The notes: generated by a model from the letters alone, not told the origin. DNA of 23,909 bases from a virus (IMGVR_UViG_3300009168_000113:1-23909), one strand, 5' to 3'; counted from the first letter of the stretch, positions 4,955 through 14,516 are shown. Program-made: numbers and translations.

Positions 4955-5353
4955 ATGTTTCCTCCAGGTGACGGCGGAGATGCTGTCCAACAGCAACAGA
5001 CTCGTCGTGGTAGAATGGGCGAAGGCGCGCGGCCCAATATGATGGGACGACCCAACCGAGGTCCTATGCCTGGTATGGGTGCGCCACAGGGACTTGGTGG
5101 AGGAGTGCCGCCTATGCCGCAGCGTATGATGCGACAGCAAGGTCCGCCGCCTCCGCAGATGATGCAACAGCAAGGTCCAGCGTTCGCGCCGAGGATGCCA
5201 ATGCCTCCTCAGCCAGCCCCACAATGGAATATGCCTGAGAGCACCCTATCTCAGGGTCCTCCTGTAGCAGATGCTGGACCGGATATGGCGGCTCGTCGCA
5301 ATATGATGATGCAGAGGCAAGGTCAAATCCAGGGTAGGATGCCTACCTACTAA
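4955..5353 (+). CDS. Met/Pro/Gln/Gly-rich low-complexity protein, 132 aa
   Basis: AGGAGAAG directly upstream gives a clear start. The sequence is dominated by M, P, G, Q and R with runs such as QQQQ, MMRQQGPPPPQMMQQQGP and repeated GMGAPQG-like motifs. No folded domain is visible. The extreme methionine content is unusual. Its place among small head-region genes suggests a disordered virion or assembly protein, but this is only inferred from position. Confidence 0.7.
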   Translation: MFPPGDGGDAVQQQQTRRGRMGEGARPNMMGRPNRGPMPGMGAPQGLGGGVPPMPQRMMRQQGPPPPQMMQQQGPAFAPRMPMPPQPAPQWNMPESTLSQGPPVADAGPDMAARRNMMMQRQGQIQGRMPTY

Positions 5354-5354
5354 C

Positions 5355-5504
5355 ATGCCCGCTACATCTGGTAAGCAATATCGTCTGATGCAGGCAGCCG
5401 CGCATGGTGGACTGAAAGGTCCACAACAAGTCCCTGAAGCTGTAGCAAAAGAATTCGTGCGCGCCACGCCAAAGAAAGACAGAAAATTGTGGAGTAAGAA
5501 GTAA
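5355..5504 (+). CDS. small basic phage protein, 49 aa
   Basis: Starts MPATSGKQYRLMQAAAHGG one base past the previous stop. It contains GLKGPQQVPEAVAKEFVRATPKK and ends with basic residues LWSKK. This pattern (KQxRLMQAAAH, then PxxVAxEFxxxTP and a basic end) is familiar from small proteins encoded near terminase and portal genes in many phages, with no known function. Its TAA overlaps the next ATG (TAATG). Confidence 0.72.
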   Translation: MPATSGKQYRLMQAAAHGGLKGPQQVPEAVAKEFVRATPKKDRKLWSKK

Positions 5505-5725
5505 TGCCGACATACTCAATTCCGCTCGGCGTGCCAACGCAGATCCTACAGAACATCATATACGCTATGCCTTCGAGGGCGTGCTATATCTTTGCTGAGC
5601 CTGCGTGCGAGGTCGGTCAGACTCTGACAGGTCCTTGGGCGGCACCTGTAGCAAACGTCCCAGTTGTTGCTTGTTTCATTCGTTGTACGACTGGTGCGGC
5701 TTTGGTGACGGCTAAGCGTCTGTAA
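5504..5725 (+). CDS. hypothetical structural-type protein, 73 aa
   Basis: Translationally coupled at both ends (TAATG with both neighbours). The protein starts MPTYSIPLGVPTQILQNI and looks all-beta, with alternating hydrophobics and four cysteines (C27, C35, C57, C61). No motif is recognised. Its size and beta pattern resemble small capsid decoration or stabilising proteins, but that remains a guess. Confidence 0.7.
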   Translation: MPTYSIPLGVPTQILQNIIYAMPSRACYIFAEPACEVGQTLTGPWAAPVANVPVVACFIRCTTGAALVTAKRL

Positions 5726-7401
5726 TGCCGTTTCAGTTAATTGAAGGTAATAAAGTCTGGGAGCCTAACAAAAGGCAAACAGACTTCATCAAGATTCCCG
5801 ACTCGATCTTTGAGGCGATGTACGGGGGCGCGGCCGGTGGTGGTAAGTCAGAGATCCTTCTGATGCTACCTATCGTGCGGGGGTGGTATCAGAGTGCAAC
5901 ATTTAAAGGAATCATCTTCAGGCGCACCTTCCCAGAGTTGGAAGAGTCACTTATCCCCAGATCGAGAGACATCTACCCACTTTTCGGAGCAACCTACAAC
6001 GATACAAAACATCGCTGGACATTTCCGTCGGGAGCCTGGATTCAGTTCAGCTATATGCTGCGCGCTGAAGATGCTCGAAGTCACGACACCGCGGAATACA
6101 ATTACATAGGTTTCGATGAGCTCACGGCCTTTGAAGAATTCCAATACGTCTTTCTTACATCCAGATGTCGTACTTCAGATTCTTCTCTTCCTGCAATCGT
6201 TAGGGGTGCTACTAACCCTGGTAACGTCGGTCATGCTTGGGTTCGTCGTCGCTTTGTCGAACCTGCTAGAGCCGGATACACCAAGATCTTTGACAGAGCA
6301 GCCAAAAGCTACAGAATCTTCATACCCGCCAAGCTGACTGACAATCAGTTCTTGATGCAGGCGGACCCTAATTATATAAATCGACTCCAACTCCTACCCA
6401 TTGCAGAACGTAAAGCCAAGCTCGAAGGCGACTGGTGGACATTCACTGGTCAAGTCTTTGATGAGTATCGCTTTGAGCACTTTGCGGGTGAGCCAAAGAC
6501 AGCGATTCATCTTATTGATTCCTTTCCAATTCCTGCATATTGGCCTCGTATTGCTGCAATCGACTGGGGTCATGCTGCGATGACGTGGATAGGTTGGGCG
6601 GCCGTTGCGCCTAACGGACAAGCTTTCATTTACAGACAGTATGGTCAGAAAAATCGGAAGATCATAGATTGGTCATCTGATTTTGTTAGGCTCTCGCAAG
6701 AGGAAATCATAGATAGTGTAGTGATTGACCCGTCCGCAAAGCGCCGAGAGGGAGATCTCAAGTCAATTCTTCAACAGTTCTCAGACGTATTGAATCCTCC
6801 AGGTCTAGAACAGAGATTCAAGATCACCCTAGCAGATAACGATCGCATCAGTGGTAAGATGCTGATGCATGAATACCTAAGGTGGAAGCCAAAGCCACTA
6901 CGTATCATCCCGAAAGAGGGATTCAACATTGAGACTGGGGCGCGTATATTCAGAATCTATGGAGAGAAGGCATACCGCGAGTATGCTTCTATGTTCGAGC
7001 CGGAGGTTCCTGAGACAAATCTCCCGAAGCTCCAAATCTTCAAAGATTCACGAGTTTACGTGGACAAGAACCTTGGCGCGCTCGAAGACACAATTCCGCT
7101 CTGCATCTATGACGACACCAGAATGGAAGACGTCATGGAGTTTGATGGGGATGACCCCTATGACGGATGTCGATACCTGGTTAAGGAGATACATCGTTGG
7201 GTCGAGCAGAGTATAGCGGTCAGTGAAGACCGGGAAAGGCTCAACTCAGTCCTTGAATTCCTACAGAATACAGGAGATATGACTGGTTTCTATAGGAAGA
7301 TGGAAAAGTTAGAGCGAGACAAGAAAAATAACGATCGTCCTGTTAAACTGTTTCACAAACGTCCAAGAAGATCAAGATATCCATTCTATGTCGCTCATTG
7401 A
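5725..7401 (+). CDS. terL: terminase large subunit (ATPase-nuclease)
   Basis: DNA-packaging motor of 558 aa, a usual length. An adenine-contacting Q18 (NKRQTDF) precedes a Walker A at residues 34-42 (GGAAGGGKS, catalytic K41). Walker B is YIGFDEL with D131-E132. The RNase H-like nuclease domain shows its acidic residues in AAIDWG (D280), VVIDPS (D335) and DPYDGCRY (D480). It would pump DNA into the procapsid through the portal and cut it at the end of packaging. The start overlaps the previous stop, and the end overlaps the next gene by 14 bases. Identification is secure. Confidence 0.97.
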   Translation: MPFQLIEGNKVWEPNKRQTDFIKIPDSIFEAMYGGAAGGGKSEILLMLPIVRGWYQSATFKGIIFRRTFPELEESLIPRSRDIYPLFGATYNDTKHRWTFPSGAWIQFSYMLRAEDARSHDTAEYNYIGFDELTAFEEFQYVFLTSRCRTSDSSLPAIVRGATNPGNVGHAWVRRRFVEPARAGYTKIFDRAAKSYRIFIPAKLTDNQFLMQADPNYINRLQLLPIAERKAKLEGDWWTFTGQVFDEYRFEHFAGEPKTAIHLIDSFPIPAYWPRIAAIDWGHAAMTWIGWAAVAPNGQAFIYRQYGQKNRKIIDWSSDFVRLSQEEIIDSVVIDPSAKRREGDLKSILQQFSDVLNPPGLEQRFKITLADNDRISGKMLMHEYLRWKPKPLRIIPKEGFNIETGARIFRIYGEKAYREYASMFEPEVPETNLPKLQIFKDSRVYVDKNLGALEDTIPLCIYDDTRMEDVMEFDGDDPYDGCRYLVKEIHRWVEQSIAVSEDRERLNSVLEFLQNTGDMTGFYRKMEKLERDKKNNDRPVKLFHKRPRRSRYPFYVAH

Positions 7402-7759
7402 TTACTTCAAAAGTTTCTTCAATCGTACGTATACTCTTCCGCAGTCTTGCTCTGGCTGCGTGGCGCACAGGATGCACATCGAGGACTTGCAAAACCTTCT
7501 CAAATCGGAGAGAGAAAGTTATGCAAGTCTACTTGCGATGATTGTTCCAACGACGAACCGAAGTATTGCTCAGCCAGAATCAGGCAGTGAAGCTGAACTC
7601 AAGCCTCTCAGGTCTAATTTAAGTATGGCTCAGCTTCGACGTCAAGCAGAACAAAGAGAACGAGAACAGCATCCCAATGCTAACAAGGAATATTGGGAGC
7701 GCGTGCAGGCCGACTACGACAAGGCAGGGAAACTTCCTACTGTTGAAGTAAATGGCTGA
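7388..7759 (+). CDS. small coiled-coil protein between terL and kinase gene, 123 aa
   Basis: It begins MSLIDYFKSFFNRTY, with CSGCVAHRMHIEDL around residue 21, then a heptad-like charged helix (LQNLLKSERESYASLL). A polar linker and a second charged helix (QLRRQAEQREREQ) lead to KLPTVEVNG at the end. The CSGC pair with nearby His could hold a metal. The 14-base repeat at 7551-7564 lies within the linker. It overlaps the genes on both sides, so it is part of the coupled packaging operon. Function unknown. Confidence 0.75.
   Translation: MSLIDYFKSFFNRTYTLPQSCSGCVAHRMHIEDLQNLLKSERESYASLLAMIVPTTNRSIAQPESGSEAELKPLRSNLSMAQLRRQAEQREREQHPNANKEYWERVQADYDKAGKLPTVEVNG
7551..7564 (+). repeat. 14-base repeat CGACGAACCGAAGT, copy 3 of 3 (intragenic)
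   Basis: Exact third copy, here within the coding region of 7388-7759. With AA before it, 16 bases match copy 1. It lies in the region encoding the polar linker, where sequence is less constrained. Confidence 0.55.
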
Positions 7760-10700
7760 GGACTACGGATACGACGACGGCCTATATGGTCGAGCAGTCC
7801 GTGCGCTTTCAGGCGCGCGTGACTGGATCTCTGAGCGAACCGATCCTAATCGTCCTCGCAAACGTGGAACAGGTGACGTTAATCTTCCTGTTGAATCTCC
7901 TATTGAGAAACCTTGGTATGACCGCATACCTACTCCAGAATCAATTGGAGAACGTATTGGTCAAGAAGCAGTCACTCCAGTCAAACAAACTGGAAAAGGC
8001 ATTGGGGATGTAGTAGTCGGAGCTGTCGGCGCGTTATCAGAGAGTGCGGGTCGCATGGGTAGTGCGGCTGCCGATGTCTTTAAGTCAAGCCCATACCAGG
8101 ACGTTCGTAATACAGGTAGTGAGACGAAGCCTGTATCTGATATCGCTTGGGAAGGACTCAAGGGAATCAAGTCAGGTTACGATAAACCTTGGCAAGAGGT
8201 TGAAGGCCCAGGAACTCAAATCGCCAAGTATATTCCAGAGGAGTATGCAAGCCAAGTCTCTCCCTTCGGACGAGCAGCTATTAAGTTCGCTGGTGATCTT
8301 CCTGATGTATCTAATCTGGTTCCTGGTAAAGCTGCAACTGTCGGTCTAGCAAAACTCGCAGGGATGGCTCCTGAGCTTGCAAAACTTGCGTGGCTTCCTC
8401 CCAGTATATTCAAGGCTGCACATAACATCGAGGGCTTCACAAGTGGTCTACGTGCTACAGGAGATGCTAAAAAGATAATCCAAAAGGGCTTCAAGATGCC
8501 CACGGAGAGTGATATCCTTAAGCGTCTTGCTCATGGTAGTGCATATACTCCAGAAGAGGGAGCTGCTGCTCGAGGTCTAGGTATTGCTCCAATAGGTTCA
8601 GCATCAGACTATCAGATGCGTCCTGAGCATATGCCACTTGATTTTAACGAATCAGTAAAGATACTCGATACCACGCAGCCAATTCCGCGTGAAGATATCG
8701 ATGTAATCCTCGATACCTTGCATCCAGTTCATGATAAAAATCTTATTAACGAGATTGAGGAAAAGTGGCAAAAGCAAGCCAAATGGGTCACACCTCACGA
8801 TGAGGTCAGGTCAGGAAAGATTACACCTGAAACTCTTAGGGGAATCTACGAATCAAATAAAACCAATCCTAACCTTAAGCAAGATGTTAAAGATTTAGAG
8901 TCTGTTCTTATTAGACCATATTATCAAGGTGTTACTGGTAAAGCTAATGTAAAGACCAGTGGGACAGCACCACTTAATTTTCCTGCACAGACTCGAGAGT
9001 ATGGTGCAACCTATCACACGGATAAGAATGCGAGTGGCGCGCAACGTAAGTCTGTAGCCTGGGATCCTGAACAGACGTTGATTGGTCCGGCAGGTAGTCA
9101 GAGAGATCTTCCGACAGTTCCTTGGACTCAAGGTAAAGCGTTTAGTGGTGGTCATTATACTGGGACTATTCCCGGTGATGCTCCTGGTGGAGTGTCAGTT
9201 CCTCTACCTAAAAGCTATGTCCCATCTGGTGGACCAACACCTAATTTCCCTGTAGAACCAGCAGGATATACTCAGCAACAGGCTATAGACTGGGCGGCAC
9301 AGAACATCCCTGAGCCTGAGGCAGTTCCTAAGGTATACCCTGAAGGTGGACCTCAGTACAAAGGCGCACCTATCTCGACTTATGAGCAAGGAACTCTCAA
9401 GGAGCTAGCTGCTGCGGGACGACAGCTAAGTCCAGATCAGACAAAAAAGCTCGCTGCTATTCAACAGTATGAGAGTGGCGTTCTGCCAGTTGAAGCTCCT
9501 AAGCCTTACTCTGGTGGAGGATACGTATATACTCCTGAAGATGATGCTGACAACTTTGCTCAGCTCTTTGAATCTCCTACTTTTGGACTTGCAGAGCTTG
9601 CTGATCAATTTCATGCAATGAGTCCCGAAGCTCAGCAAGCATATAAGCAGAAGTATGCTAATGATTATAGTAATCTGATAAATTCCCATGCTTGGCAAAA
9701 TCATCCAGCTAACAAACCTCCTCCTGCATTTAATGTCCCAGAACCCGAGCCGCGCACGCAGCTAGGTAAGGTAGAGGTCTTTAACGCTAATACTGGTCAA
9801 ACACTTGGGACTTTTGATGACCATGCATCTGCATACAGATTCATGGACAATCATCCTGAAAAGTCACAACTAGATTACGAGACTCTCGGTGGTGATCCGA
9901 ATCCTCCACACCCCGATGAGGTAATGCCTAGTGCTCTACCAGAGGGATTTGAAGGATTTGATGATGTTCCTACACCTAGCAAATATGACGAAGATATTGC
10001 TGAGCTAGATAAACTCTTTGGAACAAAAGGCAAGTCTGTCGATCAAGGATATAAATTAAAGATAGAAGATGCCTCCGATGTTCTTGGTGGACAAAATATT
10101 AACAAACAAATCTATACCAAGGATGGACAAGATTACCTATTCAAACAGACCAACCCATCCTGGGTAGCAGAGCAGGAAGTAAGTGCAGTTAATGTCGCTA
10201 ATTTAGCAGGGTTGCATCCCACTAAGATAACAACAGAAACTGTTAATGGTAAGACAGGATCGATGCAAGCTGCGATAGGAAACAATTTCAATTGGCCGAC
10301 GCTGAAAGAGGTTGACCTCACAACGCTCACTGCTGAGGAACTTAGGGATGTAATCAAGAATCATCCTGTAGACTGGCTTACAGGAAACATGGATGCTCAT
10401 GGAGCGCAATTCTTGAGGACTCCTAATGGTATTGTCGAAGTTGATCGTGGGCGCGCGTTCAAGAATTATAAAGATAACAAACTGCATGAGGATTACAATC
10501 CTACAGGTGGTCCTGGATACTACGATCAAGTCTATAACGATATCATTAAGCTGTATAAAAAGGGCGATTTGCCTCAGCTAACTGAAGGTGACATTAAGTC
10601 TGCTCTTGATCAAACAATTTTTAAGATGAATCAAAATTATAATCCTATCCTCACTGAGATATTTGCTGGGCTTGATCGTAGTAATCAGTCAAGTCTTAAG

Positions 10701-10766
10701 AATCTAGCAACAGACCGATTCAAAACATTACAGACTGACATGTTGAAGTTCTGGTCTAAGAAATGA
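7752..10766 (+). CDS. 1004-aa virion-region protein with C-terminal HipA/PI3-4-kinase-like domain
   Basis: The N-terminal 250 residues are basic then amphipathic (GIGDVVVGAVGALSESAG). The middle (about 260-760) is Pro/Gly/Tyr-rich linker-like sequence. Residues about 770-1000 resemble the kinase fold of HipA and phosphatidylinositol 3/4-kinases. YLFKQ has the N-lobe lysine K798, WVAEQEV gives the helix-C glutamate (E807 or E809), and DWLTGNMDAHGAQFL is the catalytic loop with D881 and H883. VEVDRGRAF supplies the metal-binding D898. The usual metal-binding Asn five residues after D881 is Gln (Q886). Lying between terL and portal, it may be a head or ejected protein whose kinase acts in the host. 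Kinase call is by motif only. Confidence 0.8.
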   Translation: MAEDYGYDDGLYGRAVRALSGARDWISERTDPNRPRKRGTGDVNLPVESPIEKPWYDRIPTPESIGERIGQEAVTPVKQTGKGIGDVVVGAVGALSESAGRMGSAAADVFKSSPYQDVRNTGSETKPVSDIAWEGLKGIKSGYDKPWQEVEGPGTQIAKYIPEEYASQVSPFGRAAIKFAGDLPDVSNLVPGKAATVGLAKLAGMAPELAKLAWLPPSIFKAAHNIEGFTSGLRATGDAKKIIQKGFKMPTESDILKRLAHGSAYTPEEGAAARGLGIAPIGSASDYQMRPEHMPLDFNESVKILDTTQPIPREDIDVILDTLHPVHDKNLINEIEEKWQKQAKWVTPHDEVRSGKITPETLRGIYESNKTNPNLKQDVKDLESVLIRPYYQGVTGKANVKTSGTAPLNFPAQTREYGATYHTDKNASGAQRKSVAWDPEQTLIGPAGSQRDLPTVPWTQGKAFSGGHYTGTIPGDAPGGVSVPLPKSYVPSGGPTPNFPVEPAGYTQQQAIDWAAQNIPEPEAVPKVYPEGGPQYKGAPISTYEQGTLKELAAAGRQLSPDQTKKLAAIQQYESGVLPVEAPKPYSGGGYVYTPEDDADNFAQLFESPTFGLAELADQFHAMSPEAQQAYKQKYANDYSNLINSHAWQNHPANKPPPAFNVPEPEPRTQLGKVEVFNANTGQTLGTFDDHASAYRFMDNHPEKSQLDYETLGGDPNPPHPDEVMPSALPEGFEGFDDVPTPSKYDEDIAELDKLFGTKGKSVDQGYKLKIEDASDVLGGQNINKQIYTKDGQDYLFKQTNPSWVAEQEVSAVNVANLAGLHPTKITTETVNGKTGSMQAAIGNNFNWPTLKEVDLTTLTAEELRDVIKNHPVDWLTGNMDAHGAQFLRTPNGIVEVDRGRAFKNYKDNKLHEDYNPTGGPGYYDQVYNDIIKLYKKGDLPQLTEGDIKSALDQTIFKMNQNYNPILTEIFAGLDRSNQSSLKNLATDRFKTLQTDMLKFWSKK

Positions 10767-13249
10767 CTAATAGCGCAGACGACGAGATTCTCGCAGCCGA
10801 TCTCAAGCAGGCCGTAGATTCGATTATATTGCAAATCGATAGTCGGGATCAGTTCGCGCGCGACCGGATGATGAAGGTCTACAAGCGCAATGAGTTCTTC
10901 TGGGAAGGGATGCAAGGTATCTACTTCTCCGAAGTCGCGCACGATTGGAGATTCATCTCCGAAAACCAGGACGAGGACTATGACTACGCTGAGGAAGCAG
11001 ATATCGAAAACAAAATCGTTAACATCTATAAAGCCCACGGCGAAGTTATCATATCTGCAATCTCTCAAGCAATACCGGCGACTCGTTTTTATCCCTCCGA
11101 CGCCGATCAAGCTTCCGACATTTATACGGCTCAGGCTTACACGCGCCTCGCTGAACTAATAAGAAAGCACAACAAAGCTCCATTCCTCTTTATGAAGGCG
11201 ATTGGCCTTCTGTACAATCAGGGTATAATTGCGGCTTATACATTCAACGACCAGAACTCCAAGTACGGTACAGAAACAGTTCAGCATTTTCGTCAGGGTG
11301 TAATCAAGAATCAGGTAGGATATTGCCCAGAATGTGGGGAGAACCTAGCTGTTCATCCGATGAACACCCCGCCGCCGGAGCTTCCTGTCCCTGAAGGTGC
11401 AGAAACTTCGATCGAGAATAACGCTAATCCCCAAGCAGAAGCTCCAGTAGAGCCTCCTCCCGTAGAGCTTGCGATGGAGGAAGAAGCTATGGGTCTGGAA
11501 GGTATTCCTGATGAGGCGATGATTCCTCCTATCGATGAAATTGATCCGATGTCTGCACCGGGCATGATGGAACCTCCTCCGCCTAATGCGGAGATCTGTC
11601 CCAACTGTGGATCGAACGTAGCACCGATGATTGAGACAGAGGAAGAGCCTACCCAAGAACTCGATTGGGAAGAAACGATTCCAAAGAGCAGGCAAATCAT
11701 TGAGCTTTATGGCGCAACCAACGTCCAGATCATGCCACGGGCTAGAACGCTCCAGCAGTCTGGCTATCTCATTCTGAATGACGAACACGATGTTGCTGAA
11801 ATGCAGGAAAAGTTCCCTCATATTGCAGATCGGATCGTTGCTACTGCTGATAGTGAACGATATGATCGATGGGCGCGCACGCCAAGCAATGTCGGGTCAG
11901 ACTCAGACGAAGAAGTTTGCACCTGTCGTCAGATTTGGCTCCGTCCCTGGATGTTCAATAAGATTGGGAAGATGGACGATGAGCGCGTTTTGGCTCTCAA
12001 GGCGCAATTTCCAAACGGTCTTCGAGCAATCTACATCAACGACGTCCTAGCAGAGGTCAATGATGAGGATATGGACGAGTATTGGACCGTTTCGGTTGAC
12101 CCGATCCTTGATAGGGTCCACGGTCAGCCTTATGCTAACCCTATCGTTCCTATTCAAGAGATGACTAATGAAGTATTCCAGCTTACTGTTGAAACCATTA
12201 GGCACGGTATACCAGAGACATTTGTGGATTCTTCTGTCATCGATCTACAGAAATACAGATCGATGGAGGTTAGTCCTGGCTCTCTATACCCTGTCAAAGC
12301 CCCAGTCGGTGGGAATATTGGGGCGGCTTTCTACACAAATAAAGCGGCTCTTCTCTCAAGAGAACACAAGGAATTCCACGATGATCTACAGACAGCTGGT
12401 CAGTTTGTACTTGGAACTGTACCGTCCGTCTACGGAGGATCAATGCAAGGAGGCTCAGACACAGCCTCCGAATACAGCATGAGCCGAGCTCAGGGTCTGC
12501 AAAGATTACAGATTATCTACAAAATGATTTCATTCTTCTGGACGGATTTGGAAAGCAAGGCGGTCAAGTGCTACGCCAAGAACATGAAGTCCGACGAGAA
12601 GATTGTAAAATCACAGGGCAAGAATTCCTTTGTGAACGTGTGGATTCGTAAAGCGGAAATGAATGGTGAGGTTGGACAGGTCGAGCCAGAACTCAGTGAG
12701 CAGTTTCCTCTTGCTTGGGCGCAGAAGCGCGACATCATTATGCGCCTGCTTGAACTGAACAATGAGGCACTCAATGAGGCTCTCTTCCATCCTGAGAATC
12801 GACATACGGTTGCAGAGCTGGTCGGTGTTACTGAACTCACAGTTCCAGGTGATGCAGACCGAAGCAAGCAACTTTATGAAATCTATGAATTGATCAAAGG
12901 TCAGCCGCAGCCAATAGGTATCAATCCTATGGACGGCACGCCAATTCTCGAATCAACTGTTCCTGTTGAGATGGATGTCGATCAGCATCCGGTTCATATA
13001 GCAGTCATCAAGGAATGGTGCGTGTCTGAGATTGGTATGGATCAGAAGATGACCAATCCCGGAGGCTACATGAACGTGGTTGCTCATTTGCAAAATCACG
13101 TTCAAATGGAACAGCAAGAGATGATGAAGCAAATGATGATGCAAGGCGGCGCGCCACAGCAAGTTCAAGGTCCACAGCAGGGGTCGCCGCCTAAGGCCAA
13201 AGATACAGAAAATATTCCAGCTCCGAAAGGCATAGCAAATGTTTCCTAA
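10763..13249 (+). CDS. portal protein, 828 aa
   Basis: Its length, its place after terL and before the scaffold/capsid pair, and its long alpha/beta core fit a podovirus portal, the dodecameric ring for DNA entry. It starts in an ATGA overlap with the kinase gene. An unusual insertion spans residues about 187-285: CPEC (C188, C191) and CPNC (C279, C282) are separated by about 87 acidic, proline- and methionine-rich residues. This looks like a zinc ribbon split by a disordered loop. The C-terminus is Met/Gln-rich (MEQQEMMKQMMMQGG) then Pro/Gln-rich, as in other portals that line the inner tunnel. The segment NLAVHPMN is encoded by the 25 bases that recur at 1916-1940. Confidence 0.85.
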   Translation: MTNSADDEILAADLKQAVDSIILQIDSRDQFARDRMMKVYKRNEFFWEGMQGIYFSEVAHDWRFISENQDEDYDYAEEADIENKIVNIYKAHGEVIISAISQAIPATRFYPSDADQASDIYTAQAYTRLAELIRKHNKAPFLFMKAIGLLYNQGIIAAYTFNDQNSKYGTETVQHFRQGVIKNQVGYCPECGENLAVHPMNTPPPELPVPEGAETSIENNANPQAEAPVEPPPVELAMEEEAMGLEGIPDEAMIPPIDEIDPMSAPGMMEPPPPNAEICPNCGSNVAPMIETEEEPTQELDWEETIPKSRQIIELYGATNVQIMPRARTLQQSGYLILNDEHDVAEMQEKFPHIADRIVATADSERYDRWARTPSNVGSDSDEEVCTCRQIWLRPWMFNKIGKMDDERVLALKAQFPNGLRAIYINDVLAEVNDEDMDEYWTVSVDPILDRVHGQPYANPIVPIQEMTNEVFQLTVETIRHGIPETFVDSSVIDLQKYRSMEVSPGSLYPVKAPVGGNIGAAFYTNKAALLSREHKEFHDDLQTAGQFVLGTVPSVYGGSMQGGSDTASEYSMSRAQGLQRLQIIYKMISFFWTDLESKAVKCYAKNMKSDEKIVKSQGKNSFVNVWIRKAEMNGEVGQVEPELSEQFPLAWAQKRDIIMRLLELNNEALNEALFHPENRHTVAELVGVTELTVPGDADRSKQLYEIYELIKGQPQPIGINPMDGTPILESTVPVEMDVDQHPVHIAVIKEWCVSEIGMDQKMTNPGGYMNVVAHLQNHVQMEQQEMMKQMMMQGGAPQQVQGPQQGSPPKAKDTENIPAPKGIANVS

Positions 13250-14504
13250 GTTTCAATTATTGTTTGATGACGCAGATGCACTAGGAGGTCCGAGTGGACC
13301 TTCCGACTCGAAGTCTGATCTTGATATCCTAAACGAGGGTGATGAAGCTCCGACCTCTGACGAAGCAGCTACAGAAGAACCTGCAACTGAGGAACCTGGA
13401 GAAGTCACCTTTGATGAAGATCCTGTCGAGGAAGAGAAAGAACCTGTTGCGAAGGCAGCAGAGCCAGAGACAGACGATACCGAAGTCCCAGAAGGACAGC
13501 TTCGTTTTAAGGACATCAAGCAGAAGTTCCCGACTATCTTCAAGGACTTTCCGAAGCTTGCTGAGTCGATACGCAATGACCGTGCGTATAGTGAGATATT
13601 TGCGACACCTGAGGATGCCCGAGATGCCGCTCAACGGGCGACCTATTTCAATCGTTTGGAGAACACCATCCTTGGTGGTTCTATCAAAGAGCTGCTTGGT
13701 GACGTTGAGCAGGGAAACAAAGACGCCTATCAGAAAATAGCGCGCGACTTCCTGCCGACTATCAAGGCCAAGTCGATGGAACTTTATGCGGAGCTTACTC
13801 TGCCCGCAGTCAACGACGTTCTCAGGAGCGCAATTCGTGATGCTGAAGGGTCTGAGAATGTCAATCTGCGGAATGCCGCACTTCATATCGCAAAATACCT
13901 CTACGGTAAACCCGAAATCCCCAACCTCGATAGAAAGCCAGAGGTGCCAAATGAGGCCGAAGAAAGGGTCAAATCCGAGCGCGCCGCATTCTGGCAAGAA
14001 AAGGCCAACGACTTCACCCAAGAATGCTACGGTGAAGGTCGGGAAGAAGCCATCAAAGAAATCGCGAAGGGGATAGATAGCGACAAAAGTATTTCTCCCT
14101 TCCTCAAGAAGACTCTGAAGGATTCTATATTTCAAGAGGTCGATCAACTTCTAGCTAAAGATGCGCGTCATCTTCGTCAAATGAATGCTCTGTGGCGCAA
14201 AGCAGAATCGACCGGGTTTCCAAAAGAGACACGCAAGGAAATCATAAACGCCTACTTGCGGGGCGCTAAGTCTTTGATTCCATCGGTTCGACAGAAGCTC
14301 CGCGCTGAGGCAGGCCTTCAGGTCAGTCAACAATCAGCAACAAAACAAATCGAGACTCAATCTAAGCGAACTAACATTCCAGCATCAGGTCGCGGCCCTG
14401 CTTCCGCCGGTAAAACTCCTTCGGCAAGAGATGTGAATTGGAGCAAGACCAGCGACCTAGATTTCTTGAATGGTAAGTATACGCCGAAGAGCAGGTCTCG
14501 GTAG
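13239..14504 (+). CDS. scaffold-like acidic protein, 421 aa
   Basis: It overlaps the end of the portal gene by 11 bases and precedes the capsid gene, the usual place of a scaffolding protein. Residues 1-85 are strongly acidic and low-complexity (EAATEEPATEEPGE). Residues about 86-330 are mainly charged helix with several possible coiled coils. The C-terminal 60 residues are basic and Gly/Ser/Lys-rich, matching a capsid-binding scaffold tail, and end in TSDLDFLNGKYTPKSRSR. No protease motif is seen. The assignment rests on position and composition. Confidence 0.75.
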   Translation: MFPKFQLLFDDADALGGPSGPSDSKSDLDILNEGDEAPTSDEAATEEPATEEPGEVTFDEDPVEEEKEPVAKAAEPETDDTEVPEGQLRFKDIKQKFPTIFKDFPKLAESIRNDRAYSEIFATPEDARDAAQRATYFNRLENTILGGSIKELLGDVEQGNKDAYQKIARDFLPTIKAKSMELYAELTLPAVNDVLRSAIRDAEGSENVNLRNAALHIAKYLYGKPEIPNLDRKPEVPNEAEERVKSERAAFWQEKANDFTQECYGEGREEAIKEIAKGIDSDKSISPFLKKTLKDSIFQEVDQLLAKDARHLRQMNALWRKAESTGFPKETRKEIINAYLRGAKSLIPSVRQKLRAEAGLQVSQQSATKQIETQSKRTNIPASGRGPASAGKTPSARDVNWSKTSDLDFLNGKYTPKSRSR

Positions 14505-14516
14505 GAGTTACCTGTC

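Noticed and set aside
13329-14147. 272-aa minus-strand frame
   Set aside because: It is the mirror of the scaffold-like gene. The acidic, codon-biased plus frame leaves its antisense open, and no promoter or ribosome-binding site was seen for it.
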